From positions 1 to 16,136 of the forward strand of contig JAKMFF010000165.1 of the NCBI GenBank assembly GCA_022425585.1: a stretch of DNA of 16,136 nt. Reading direction: 5' to 3'. Position numbers and translations under genes: made by a program. Shown here piece after piece: positions 5,526-13,155 of this stretch (positions are counted from its first letter, which is position 1; every line of letters begins with the position of its first letter). This stretch comes from Candidatus Poseidoniaceae archaeon (GTDB lineage Archaea > Thermoplasmatota > Poseidoniia > Poseidoniales > Poseidoniaceae). The notes below the pieces were generated by a model, which made no database searches, was not told the DNA's origin, and worked only from the letters and a program-made list of their open reading frames with translations.

Positions 5526-8500
5526 TCCCCCTTCAAAACCATGGCTAGGTCCGACTTTAGTGCCCTTCTAGTAGTCAGCAATAAGGCCACAACCACCGCA
5601 GCAAACACCGTTAGTGATACCAAGGTTAGTTCAAACCATGGATAAACTAGTTCACGACTTATATTGGTTGATGCACCACCAAATAATTGGAAAATGAAAC
5701 CAAATACATCAAAAAATCCGTTGAATGAGAAGGCTAAACCAATACCCAAAACAAGTCCGAGTAACATTGAAACCATGATAATTGATAAAATCTCAAACAG
5801 CACCAGACGCAAAATTTGAGTTGGGCTGGCGCCAATTGCTTGTAAGACTGCTAACTCTTTCTTACGCTGATTCAACACTAATGAAAGGAATACGAAACTA
5901 GATGCTACAGCTGCAATACTGGCAACGACAAACTGCAATGAAAGTAAGCCAGGGGTGCCGAAAATTAGACCCCCATTTCTCTCAACTGCTTCATGCTCGC
6001 TAGTCCAATCCTTGACTTCAGCGACTCGTGAATCTGCTTCGATTCTAGAGCCTAATGCCTGCAGCGCATCGCCACTCAGACCGTCTATTTGATAGATCCA
6101 ATTCGTTGAATTGTGTCTGTCTGCTGTATCGTTTCCGATGAAACTGCGCCATGTCGATTCCCCAATAATAACTGAATCAGCAATTAATGGGGAAGAAAGT
6201 CCTGGAATGTATTCATGTAGCCCCATATACTCTACTGAAACGTTGAAAGGTGTGGTGATAAATTCTATTTCCGTTCCAATCAGGAATAGTGGTTCCAGTA
6301 ACGGAGTAGGGCTTGGATTATACTTGTAATGGCATCCAGTCGAGTTGGCAGTAGTACCATCTGGACAAGTGGCGTTATCCACATTTGCAACTGATAAATC
6401 AATATCACCAAAGATACCACTTAAGTTCGCATTTGATAAATCAGCACCTGCTAAACTTCCTTCACCAAATTCGAAGAACACTGTGTTTGAAAGATTTGCC
6501 CCCGATAAATTAGCATCAGTAAAATCGACTGTCAGCATTAACGATTCACTTAGGTTGGCGCCAATAAGATTAGCTTGTGATAAATCTGCACTAGAGAAGT
6601 CTGTTTTACCAAAGTCACGGAAACTTATATCTTGGCTAGAGAAATCAACTTCTGACAAATCAATATCCATCATATCAGCATACATAATTTGCAGAAACAA
6701 AATCTGGTCCATATTTTCTGATAGTTGTGACATGTCGGATAAATTTTCTAACGCAAATCCACCTTGTATCACTCGGTAGTCAATTTCCTCATAAGTCATA
6801 GTAACCGTTTTACTTCTTTCATCAGATTCACTGATTAGGATATCGTCTAAATTTGAATCTTTACCTATTGAAGAACCAGCTAGGTCTAGAGTATAGGCTG
6901 AATCTTCTCCGGCGGTAAAACCATTACCAGCATAGCGGTCAAAGGCTGCCGACAAATCCTCACCCGGTATTGATTGTTCATTCCAATTCAACACTGCTGA
7001 TGACTGGTCTAAAATTACATATGTCTGTATTAAGTCATTATCTGGACCACGTAATATCAAACTAGGTATTGTAGTTGCTGTAACGGTTTTATCACCGTCA
7101 TAAAGTTCGTCAAAGATCGCTAAAGCCGCGCTTTCATTAAGCGAGTCTTCAAAGGTAATTTGGAGATCTGAACCAACAGTAGCATCAACCGTTCTTTCAT
7201 CGACTAAAGTACCAGTATAACCTTGCACTGCGGCAAGTGTTACGATAGACAAAGTCAGCAGCATAATTACTGCAAGTCGGTTGACTGATTCTGCTGAGCC
7301 GGAACCTTTCAGTCCGCGCTTAACGTCTTTGAGTAGTTTGGTTCGACCAAATATTAACTGCATGATTTGTGGGCCTTTGGCGCCAACTCTTCCAAGGATG
7401 AGTGCGCCGCCAATCCAGAACAAGAATGGGCCAAATATTCCCAATAAACCTTCAAAGAAGAAATTTTGAACCAGACCATATTCACTGCCATTCATTTCCA
7501 TCCAGGTATCAATCACAGAAATTAATCCAATCAGGAAACAAGTCCAGTGCAGCCAATATTTTGGCTCCACCTTATCTAACGAGCCTTTGACTCCATCTTC
7601 AATCTCTAGTTCAATGAAATTTTTAGCACGTTTTCGACCAAATAACAGTGCTAAACCAAGCGTGCTTAGTGCAGTAAACATAGTGGCCCCAAAGGACAGC
7701 GCTGGGTCTATACTGTAATCACCGGCCTTAAACTCCATAAAGCCCACTGCAGAGAGTACGATCTCCACGGTAAACATCGCAAGCAGATACCCAGCTAACC
7801 ATGCTACTGAGGCAAATACTGCTAATTCGAGTAATACCATGCCCTGTAATCCTTTACTGTCTCCACCAATAACCCGATGTATGCTGATTTCTTTGCGCCG
7901 TTGTTCTAGTGACAATATCAAACCATAAATCAACACTGCCAGAGACATTACGACAATCGGTACCATGACGATATAGTCAAAAATCTGGATTAGAGCGAGG
8001 AAAATATTGAGGAAGGTTATGGTTCCACCAACGATATCGGTGTAGAATAATTCTATTTCGCTTGAAGTATAATTATTAGCCATTATGTCGGCTTTTAGGT
8101 TGTCTAACCATTCTGTGGCATCTGCGGTAGAACTGGTTGGTAATTGAGAACGATCTACAGCAAGCCCTAGGTAGATGTGGTCTTTTTCCATGAGAACTCC
8201 AGCTTGTTCATCAGATAATACCGTCCAAGTAGTGAATATCGGATTTGGACCAAGGGTTGGATTGCCTAAATCCCATGGCTGATAAATTCCAAGTACGGTC
8301 ATGTTGGTGATTGTCATTGGCATCCTGCAGTAGATTTTGCCGTTTTCCGATGCAGAGGCGATACCCGGACAGTTCTCGACTAAATCTACTCCACCAGAAT
8401 CAAAGAATTCGCTATCTATAACGTAAACAAAGGTAATCTCGTCTAGTACATCCCCGACTTCAGCCCTCGCTTGTGATGCAATATTTGACGGTAAAATGAC

Positions 8501-9187
8501 ACCTCTTTGCTGAGTCATATTCTCTGGTGATGGCCATTCTCCTTGCCCCTGAATTATATTATCACCAAACCGTTTGGCAAATTCCCCATCAAAGGCTTCT
8601 GGACCCATAAGCCGTATTGAACGATAATCAGAAATTGGTGGTCCCTCCTCACGTAATTCTGGATATTTCCAGGTCGTATTGAGCCAATATGGATTATCGC
8701 TATCGGTTATTGAACGCATCTCTAATGGTTGAGCGAATAAGAAATCCTCGTTGAAAAATCCACCACTATGAATTCCTTGGCGGCCAAAAATCACTGTACA
8801 GTCAGCTAACTCCGTGCTGTATTCCAGCACCAATTCAGAACATACATCCTGCATCACACTGGTATTATTTGTCCAACCCGAAGTATCTGGAGCTGGCGCT
8901 TTTTTGAATTCTACTTTAGCATCTATAGGCTCGCCATCAAGCGATTCATCGAAGAAAATTTGTGATAGCCCAATTCCGTAAGACAATACTGTGGTTATGA
9001 CAAGTGATGCTAAAAATACCCCTGCCACGACGGCCAAGCCTCTTTCGCGACCTCGCCATGCACTTTGTGAGGCTAAACGTAGGTTTTCTGGAGCATCACG
9101 AATGCGTCTGCGCCATCTTTCAATTCTACCCACTTTAGGAATCACATAGGCCGCGAATGGGTCGAGGTTATCTTCCTCTTCACTCAT
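5522..9187 (-). CDS. Large FtsX/MacB-type ABC permease with pentapeptide-repeat insert
   Basis: The 1221-residue permease starts with a basic cytoplasmic N-terminus and TM1 at about 51-72. It then has an extracytoplasmic domain (about 73-385), a first FtsX membrane unit with coupling sequence EQRRKEISIHRVIGG near 425-440, further membrane segments between about 455 and 655, a second extracytoplasmic domain (about 656-1075), and a last FtsX unit with a matching coupling sequence QRKKELAVLQAIGAS near 1105-1120 plus three membrane helices. The second external domain holds pentapeptide repeats at about 840-935 (A(D/N)LS-type units such as ADLSQANLIGANLS), closed by a CPDGT...GC motif. Many N-x-S/T sequons lie in external parts. 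It overlaps ATPase genes on both sides as ATGA. The architecture suits export or extraction of lipid or protein from the membrane rather than import; the substrate is unknown. Confidence 0.9.
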   Translation of the reverse strand: MSEEEDNLDPFAAYVIPKVGRIERWRRRIRDAPENLRLASQSAWRGRERGLAVVAGVFLASLVITTVLSYGIGLSQIFFDESLDGEPIDAKVEFKKAPAPDTSGWTNNTSVMQDVCSELVLEYSTELADCTVIFGRQGIHSGGFFNEDFLFAQPLEMRSITDSDNPYWLNTTWKYPELREEGPPISDYRSIRLMGPEAFDGEFAKRFGDNIIQGQGEWPSPENMTQQRGVILPSNIASQARAEVGDVLDEITFVYVIDSEFFDSGGVDLVENCPGIASASENGKIYCRMPMTITNMTVLGIYQPWDLGNPTLGPNPIFTTWTVLSDEQAGVLMEKDHIYLGLAVDRSQLPTSSTADATEWLDNLKADIMANNYTSSEIELFYTDIVGGTITFLNIFLALIQIFDYIVMVPIVVMSLAVLIYGLILSLEQRRKEISIHRVIGGDSKGLQGMVLLELAVFASVAWLAGYLLAMFTVEIVLSAVGFMEFKAGDYSIDPALSFGATMFTALSTLGLALLFGRKRAKNFIELEIEDGVKGSLDKVEPKYWLHWTCFLIGLISVIDTWMEMNGSEYGLVQNFFFEGLLGIFGPFLFWIGGALILGRVGAKGPQIMQLIFGRTKLLKDVKRGLKGSGSAESVNRLAVIMLLTLSIVTLAAVQGYTGTLVDERTVDATVGSDLQITFEDSLNESAALAIFDELYDGDKTVTATTIPSLILRGPDNDLIQTYVILDQSSAVLNWNEQSIPGEDLSAAFDRYAGNGFTAGEDSAYTLDLAGSSIGKDSNLDDILISESDERSKTVTMTYEEIDYRVIQGGFALENLSDMSQLSENMDQILFLQIMYADMMDIDLSEVDFSSQDISFRDFGKTDFSSADLSQANLIGANLSESLMLTVDFTDANLSGANLSNTVFFEFGEGSLAGADLSNANLSGIFGDIDLSVANVDNATCPDGTTANSTGCHYKYNPSPTPLLEPLFLIGTEIEFITTPFNVSVEYMGLHEYIPGLSSPLIADSVIIGESTWRSFIGNDTADRHNSTNWIYQIDGLSGDALQALGSRIEADSRVAEVKDWTSEHEAVERNGGLIFGTPGLLSLQFVVASIAAVASSFVFLSLVLNQRKKELAVLQAIGASPTQILRLVLFEILSIIMVSMLLGLVLGIGLAFSFNGFFDVFGFIFQLFGGASTNISRELVYPWFELTLVSLTVFAAVVVALLLTTRRALKSDLAMVLKGE

Positions 9188-9906
9188 TCTTCTTCACCAT
9201 CCAAGTCGTCAAGACCCCATGCTGTACGGATGTCAGAGGCTTCGGTTGTCCCATCCTTTAACAGCAACATGCGGTCAGCGTTTAATGCCAATTCTGGATC
9301 GTGAGTGACCATTAAGATTGAGATTGGGTCATCCTCATCATGGCACAGATCCTTGAATAATTGCAATACTTCTTTGCCACTAGCAATATCTAAATTTCCA
9401 GTAGGCTCATCTGCTAATAATAAGGGGCGATTACCAGCAATTGCTCTAGCTATTGCCACTCTTTGTTGCTGACCGCCGGATAATTGGTCTGGAATATGAT
9501 GCATCCTGTCGCTTAAGCCAACTTTAGTTAGCGCCTCAATGGCTCTTTCCTCCGATTGTGAAGAACTAACGCCTGACAACTCTAACGCCATAGCAACGTT
9601 GTCTAATGCAGTTAAATTGTTCAGCAAATGAAAGTCTTGAAAAATCCAGCCGACTAATTCTCTGCGCACATCGACAACACTCGAAGGGCCTTTCAGGCCA
9701 TACTTCCGTTCATTGAGATTAATTTCTCCGCCGTCACCTGGCAACAATCCGCCGATAATGTTCAGTAGTGTTGATTTGCCGCAGCCCGATGGACCCATCA
9801 GAGCAACTAATTCGCCTCGTTTTAACTCTAAATCGACGCCTTTCAAAACTTTTAGTTTACTACTTCCAAAGCCGAAAGATTTGGTTAGACCTCTTACTTC
9901 TAACAT
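9184..9906 (-). CDS. ABC transporter ATPase, MacB/LolD type
   Basis: A compact ATPase of about 240 residues from ATG 9906; a TTG two codons upstream (9912) is an alternative. Numbered from TTG: Walker A GPSGCGKST 40-48, Q-loop Gln92 in WIFQDF, signature LSGGQQQRVAIARA from 144, Walker B LLLADEPTGNLD from 164, switch His204 (VTHD). The acidic tail (LDDLDGEEE) is short, so it lacks the C-terminal domains of the second ATPase in this operon. Its stop overlaps the permease ATG as ATGA. It is the first gene of the four-gene transporter operon. The TATA-like box TTATAAATA lies 36-44 bases before the ATG, giving a short leader with a weak AAGGT site. Together with the second ATPase it may form a heterodimer under the single two-unit permease. 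Confidence 0.94.
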   Translation of the reverse strand: MLEVRGLTKSFGFGSSKLKVLKGVDLELKRGELVALMGPSGCGKSTLLNIIGGLLPGDGGEINLNERKYGLKGPSSVVDVRRELVGWIFQDFHLLNNLTALDNVAMALELSGVSSSQSEERAIEALTKVGLSDRMHHIPDQLSGGQQQRVAIARAIAGNRPLLLADEPTGNLDIASGKEVLQLFKDLCHDEDDPISILMVTHDPELALNADRMLLLKDGTTEASDIRTAWGLDDLDGEEE

Positions 9907-9941
9907 TCGCAATCTACCTTGGCATTTGCATCAAGTCTTGG

Positions 9942-9950
9942 TATTTATAA
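9942..9950 (-). promoter_or_regulatory. TATA box TTATAAATA for ABC exporter operon
   Basis: The minus strand reads TTATAAATA six bases after the stop codon of the AlkB-like gene. Its centre predicts a transcription start near 9920, leaving about 8 bases to TTG 9912 or 14 to ATG 9906. This gives the exporter operon its own promoter although it follows alkB on the same strand. Confidence 0.6.
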
Positions 9951-9955
9951 GAGTG

Positions 9956-10936
9956 TTAGGGATTGCTACTCGCCAACTTGCTTTGGAACTTATCGTAACT
10001 TTTCTTCATACGATGGTGAAAAAGTGGTGGGATTAACGCAGTCCAAAACATCACATAATAACCATTTGGCAGTTGTGGAGAGTCGTCATGAACTGCTAGC
10101 TTTTGGTACGGCGTGCTAGACCTCAAATGGTGCGATGGATGGAGGGGCAGTTCTAGAAGAGTCCAGCGCGACCACCGATTACGGCTTTCCCAAGCGTGAC
10201 TTGCATTAGCCCGCTCATTATCACCACGAACTAATCCGTGGTGTTGTAGATAATTGACAAATTCAAGTAAAAATATGGCTACTATGGCTTGAAGTAAAAA
10301 CACTCCAAGCAGTACTGGCGATATGATGAACAACATCACCAGTAATGTCATCTGAACTAACATAGAATATCTAAAATCCTTAGGCTTAGCACGATATGCT
10401 CCCATTAATTGTAATGGAATAGTTCTGATAAAATGGACGTAGACATTTCTTTTCCATGGAGAAGAGGTTGGGTCTCTTGGTTTGGCCCAGTGTTTGTGAT
10501 GAGTATGATTGTGCTCGACGGTGAAATGAAGGTATAACACACACAACAAGTCCAATCTCGATAACCACCAACTACGTGATCTAGGTCTTCTATGGCCTAG
10601 TTCATGAGCGGTTATTATGCCCGATGCACCTGATGATAGACCTACTGAAACAGCAGCCAGCCAAATAAACGAATTATATTCAAAATATGCTTGATAAAGC
10701 AATGTGGCGATAACTACGGGGACCAGTATTCCGTGCGTGTGGACAATAAAATCAAACGCCCGAGATTCTTCTAGCGAGTCAGTTTCGGAACTATCACCTA
10801 GCAAGAAATCTAGAACAGGGTATACCACTAGAGCAAGTATCAAGGTCGACGCAGTCCACCAACCACCAGCTAATATACCGATGATAGTTACCAGCGGAGT
10901 GAATAACCCCAAAGTCTGGACAAGCCACCTAACCAT
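9956..10936 (-). CDS. AlkB-like integral-membrane di-iron alkane/fatty-acyl hydroxylase
   Basis: The 326-residue multi-pass protein carries the full histidine set of the AlkB/alkane 1-monooxygenase branch of the membrane desaturase-hydroxylase superfamily: HELGH 111-115, EHNHTHHKH 141-149 followed by the PRDPTSSP segment, NYLQHHG 228-234 (counterpart of AlkB's NYxEHYG), and LPLHPSHH with SSTPYQKL at 263-280 (counterpart of LQRHSDHH and RRYQAL). Such enzymes bind two irons and hydroxylate terminal methyl groups, using electrons from rubredoxin or ferredoxin; no electron donor gene is present here. It is shorter than bacterial AlkB (about 400 residues), mainly at the N-terminus. Substrate could be n-alkane, fatty acyl or another lipid chain. 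ATG 10936 has no TATA box nearby, so it is probably co-transcribed with the two micro-protein genes upstream (39-base gap). Confidence 0.87.
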   Translation of the reverse strand: MVRWLVQTLGLFTPLVTIIGILAGGWWTASTLILALVVYPVLDFLLGDSSETDSLEESRAFDFIVHTHGILVPVVIATLLYQAYFEYNSFIWLAAVSVGLSSGASGIITAHELGHRRPRSRSWWLSRLDLLCVLYLHFTVEHNHTHHKHWAKPRDPTSSPWKRNVYVHFIRTIPLQLMGAYRAKPKDFRYSMLVQMTLLVMLFIISPVLLGVFLLQAIVAIFLLEFVNYLQHHGLVRGDNERANASHAWESRNRWSRWTLLELPLHPSHHLRSSTPYQKLAVHDDSPQLPNGYYVMFWTALIPPLFHHRMKKSYDKFQSKLASSNP

Positions 10937-10975
10937 GACAGGCTATCGGCCCGTCAGTTATTGAGGTTAGCATTT

Positions 10976-11095
10976 TCAGGCTTTGTTTCGACGAGAAAAT
11001 ATCCGCTTAATCCAAGAAGGAGAAAATTCAATCCCGTTTCTGTATACTTGTTGTTCAATTGCATTCTCTACATACTTTTCTAAATAATCATCCAT
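10976..11095 (-). CDS. Micro-protein (39 aa), paralogue of the adjacent 53-aa protein
   Basis: A 39-residue frame begins at ATG 11095, which overlaps the stop of the preceding small gene by one base (TAATG), and ends with TGA at 10976-10978. Its N-terminus MDDYLEKYVENAIEQQVYRN followed by GIEFS aligns without gaps to the upstream micro-protein over about 25 positions, with about 15 identities. The C-terminus is strongly basic (WIKRIFSRRNKA). No membrane helix is obvious; an amphipathic helix is likely. Similarity to its neighbour, opposite divergence in the tails and the coupled start support translation. AlkB starts 39 bases downstream. The function is unknown. Confidence 0.6.
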   Translation of the reverse strand: MDDYLEKYVENAIEQQVYRNGIEFSPSWIKRIFSRRNKA

Positions 11096-11256
11096 TACTT
11101 GCCACCTCTGATACTATGAGACCCTCTTACATCGGCTCCAAATCTAAAATCTGCCATCGCGTTAACGATCATTTGCTTCCAACTAAAGAAGATACCACTA
11201 CGATAATCTTGCTTGGTTATTACTTGTTCAACATAGGTTTCTAACTCTCGGTCCAT
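11095..11256 (-). CDS. Micro-protein (53 aa), first gene before AlkB
   Basis: A 53-residue frame from ATG 11256, preceded by the purine-rich ribosome-binding-like GAGGGAAGG, ends with TAA at 11095-11097. The N-terminal motif is MDRELETYVEQVITKQDYRS then GIFFSW; the shared core with the next gene is LExYVExxIxxQxYRxGIxFS. The C-terminus (ADFRFGADVRGSHSIRGGK) is basic and Gly-rich. The protein is too short and novel for me to assign a family. Placement before the AlkB-like gene, with a one-base coupled second copy, suggests one transcription unit of two micro-proteins and the hydroxylase, perhaps as subunits or modulators; that is inference. Confidence 0.6.
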   Translation of the reverse strand: MDRELETYVEQVITKQDYRSGIFFSWKQMIVNAMADFRFGADVRGSHSIRGGK

Positions 11257-11293
11257 TTCCTTCCCTCTTACACTTTACTTTATGCACCTAGAG

Positions 11294-11301
11294 TATATTA
11301 A
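11294..11301 (-). promoter_or_regulatory. TATA box TTAATATA for micro-protein/AlkB unit
   Basis: The minus strand reads TTAATATA, centred about 41 bases before ATG 11256. A start about 26 bases downstream would leave a leader of roughly 15 bases containing GAGGGAAGG, so this transcript would have a Shine-Dalgarno site rather than being leaderless. A weaker AT-rich stretch nearer the ATG (11277-11284) is an alternative. Confidence 0.4.
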
Positions 11302-11438
11302 GCAGCGGTAAAATTGCCAACACATGGGTGCAATAATAAAAGTAGGTATTTTTTACAACACCTAAGCAGTAGCCTTATTTTGTTAATTTTGACAAGCTCA
11401 AAGCCCTTGACAAGATTATGGCAAAGATGAGTTTCTTT

Positions 11439-11524
11439 GATAACCAAGGTGGCTAACGACTGGTTATCCCAGCCTAACCCGACCCCGTAAGGAACCGAGG
11501 CTGACGGCTTAGGAGTGTGTTCAC
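11439..11524 (+). promoter_or_regulatory. GC-rich structured leader of the TYW1-like gene
   Basis: Directly before the TYW1-like start is a stretch much richer in GC than its surroundings (30 of 47 bases at 11462-11508). It can form a perfect 7-bp hairpin (GATAACC 11439-11445 with GGTTATC 11462-11468) and a perfect 6-bp hairpin (CAGCCT 11470-11475 with AGGCTG 11498-11503). A competing pairing, CCTAA 11473-11477 with TTAGG 11509-11513, would cover part of the AGGAG ribosome-binding site at 11511-11515. That is the layout of a translational switch or of a protein-bound leader. I do not recognise a known riboswitch or tRNA in it. Confidence 0.35.
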
Positions 11525-12532
11525 GTGGGCATGGATTTAGCATTAAAAGCAAAGTTACAGAAGCAGCGATATCATATCGTGGGTGAGCACGGTGGGGTGA
11601 AAATATGCCACTGGACAAAAGAATCATTACTGCGTGACCGACAATGCTACAAAGGCAAATTTTACGGTATTGCCAGTCATAATTGTATGCAAACTTCACC
11701 AGTAGTAGACCAATGCAATTTAGCTTGTACTTATTGCTGGAGAGAGCCTCATATGGATACTCTAGAGTTAACCGACCAAGACCCACTTGAACTCCTCTAT
11801 GAATCGGTTAGAGCACAACGGAGATTACTCTCTGGTTTTGGTGGCAATCCAAAAGTGCCCAGAGAAAAGTGGCTTGATGCACAAAATCCTAAGCACGTTG
11901 CTATTTCATTGAACGGTGAGCCAACACTTTACACTAGGCTTGGCGAATATATCGATTTGTGCCATAAGCATGGCATGACTACTATGCTGGTTACCAATGG
12001 AACATTTCCCAAAGTTCTAGAACGCTTAGACCCACTGCCAACTCAATTATATGTTTCAGTTGATGCACCAAATAAGAAAGTGTTCAATGAAGTATGTAAA
12101 CCAAAATGGAATAAACGCTCTTGGGAACAGTTTGAGAAAACTATCGATTTAATGCCGTCTCTAGACACTAGAATTGTCTCTCGCCACACATTGATGAAGG
12201 GGATCAACATGAGCGACAAACACATTCGAGAGTTTGCTGCATTAGACAATCGTGCAGACCCTGATTTTATTGAAAACAAAGGCTACGTTTTTGTTGGCAA
12301 TAGTAGGGAAAACCTCAGTGCAGAAAATATGCCAAGCCATGATGATATCATGGATTTCTCAGCTAAAATTGCCCCACTAACCGGAAGGAAAATATTATCT
12401 GATTCTAAGCCAAGTAGAGTTGCTTTAGTTGGTCAAGAAATTACTCAAATACCAATACCAGAAGCAACTATGTTTTTCCCTGATGACCTAGGAATTGCGC
12501 CTTCAGTAAAACATCTACCAATTATTCAGTAA
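11525..12532 (+). CDS. taw1: TYW1/Taw1-like 4-demethylwyosine synthase (radical SAM)
   Basis: TYW1 condenses pyruvate carbons with N1-methylguanosine-37 of tRNA-Phe to make the tricyclic base of wybutosine derivatives. The 335-residue protein has the radical SAM motif CNLACTYCW (Cys64, Cys68, Cys71). It also has the second cluster triad Cys28, Cys41, Cys54, with the same 13/13 spacing and the same distance to the SAM motif as in archaeal TYW1, plus the shared contexts GVKICHW, CYKGKFYGI and SHxCMQ. LNGEPTLY (GEP) and the VSVDAP region follow as in the family. The flavodoxin domain of eukaryotic TYW1 is absent, as in archaea. GTG 11525 is preceded by AGGAG with 9-base spacing; an in-frame TAG lies just upstream; ATG 11531 is an alternative. 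Its 3' end overlaps the GST-like gene by 11 bases. Confidence 0.93.
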   Translation: MGMDLALKAKLQKQRYHIVGEHGGVKICHWTKESLLRDRQCYKGKFYGIASHNCMQTSPVVDQCNLACTYCWREPHMDTLELTDQDPLELLYESVRAQRRLLSGFGGNPKVPREKWLDAQNPKHVAISLNGEPTLYTRLGEYIDLCHKHGMTTMLVTNGTFPKVLERLDPLPTQLYVSVDAPNKKVFNEVCKPKWNKRSWEQFEKTIDLMPSLDTRIVSRHTLMKGINMSDKHIREFAALDNRADPDFIENKGYVFVGNSRENLSAENMPSHDDIMDFSAKIAPLTGRKILSDSKPSRVALVGQEITQIPIPEATMFFPDDLGIAPSVKHLPIIQ

Positions 12533-13133
12533 TTGGGAAAGTAACTGGTGCATCACCAGTAAACCATTGTGGATATTTCCTCATACATATCTTGAATTCT
12601 TGACTAGACAAATTATTTGCTAACCATTGGCCTAAATTGTCCCATTGTTGCTTGTCAAACCACTCTCTGTCGTGATTAGCGAACTGACGAACAAAGGGGA
12701 ATAATGCGTCATTTAAGTCAATTGGCAGCGTTTCGAGTAAAAGAAGGTCGAGGTCATCTAAGTATTTTTTTGCCAAGTCCCTTTGTTCTAATGCGTCAAC
12801 ATTGTCGTAACGATTAGGATATTTATAGCGGTCAAGATGGAACTTGAATTCATGGTCATTGCGATTGACCCAATGGCTGTCAAGGTCGGTTAACGTCCAG
12901 TTTGCAGCGTATTGCATTATCTCTAAACTCTCCTCAATGACCTGGCCATTAGACAACAGCATAACTGGAACTGTGCCTTTTGGTGATATTTCCATCATAT
13001 GTTCTGGCCGATCTCTAAGAATTACCTCTCGATGCTCACAAATAAGTCCTGCTCGTATAATTGACATTCTAGCCCGCATTGCATATGGGCAACGGCGAAA
13101 GCTGTAGAGAATTGGTTTTATTTGGTCGGCCAT
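12522..13133 (-). CDS. Glutathione S-transferase-like thioredoxin-fold protein
   Basis: The 203-residue protein has an N-terminal thioredoxin fold with the active-site sequence SFRRCPYAMRAR (Cys15 in a CPYA motif), SPKGTVPV with the cis-proline at 56, and IEES with the Glu68-Ser69 pair that binds the gamma-glutamyl group in GSTs. The rest is a helical C-terminal domain. This subgroup is closer to glutaredoxin-2/omega-like GSTs that use cysteine than to Tyr/Ser types. Most archaea lack glutathione, so the thiol partner is uncertain. ATG 13133 has a canonical GGAGGT site 7 bases upstream (13141-13146), inside the 22-base gap after the beta-oxidation fusion gene, so both are probably in one operon. 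Its last 11 bases overlap the TYW1-like gene. Confidence 0.85.
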   Translation of the reverse strand: MADQIKPILYSFRRCPYAMRARMSIIRAGLICEHREVILRDRPEHMMEISPKGTVPVMLLSNGQVIEESLEIMQYAANWTLTDLDSHWVNRNDHEFKFHLDRYKYPNRYDNVDALEQRDLAKKYLDDLDLLLLETLPIDLNDALFPFVRQFANHDREWFDKQQWDNLGQWLANNLSSQEFKICMRKYPQWFTGDAPVTFPITE

Positions 13134-13155
13134 TCATTTGACCTCCATATAGATC

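Noticed and set aside
6390..6670. Tandem DNA repeat or CRISPR-like array
   Set aside because: The periodicity is at the protein level (five-residue repeats within an open frame); there are no identical direct repeats with unique spacers.
6345..6779. 144-codon open frame on the plus strand opposite the pentapeptide repeats
   Set aside because: The periodic DNA of the repeats leaves the antisense frame free of stops; the minus-strand reading gives the recognisable repeats and the continuous permease.
11059..11244. 61-codon plus-strand open frame
   Set aside because: It is antisense to the two micro-proteins, whose mutual similarity and coupled start make the minus strand the coding one.
11439..11520. 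tRNA gene in the GC-rich stretch before the TYW1-like gene
   Set aside because: No T-loop consensus, acceptor stem or anticodon arm with tRNA geometry can be drawn on either strand.
11298..11786. 162-codon minus-strand open frame across the TYW1-like 5' end and its leader
   Set aside because: It is antisense to the conserved cysteine motifs of TYW1, and its sequence is low-complexity and leucine-rich without recognisable domains.
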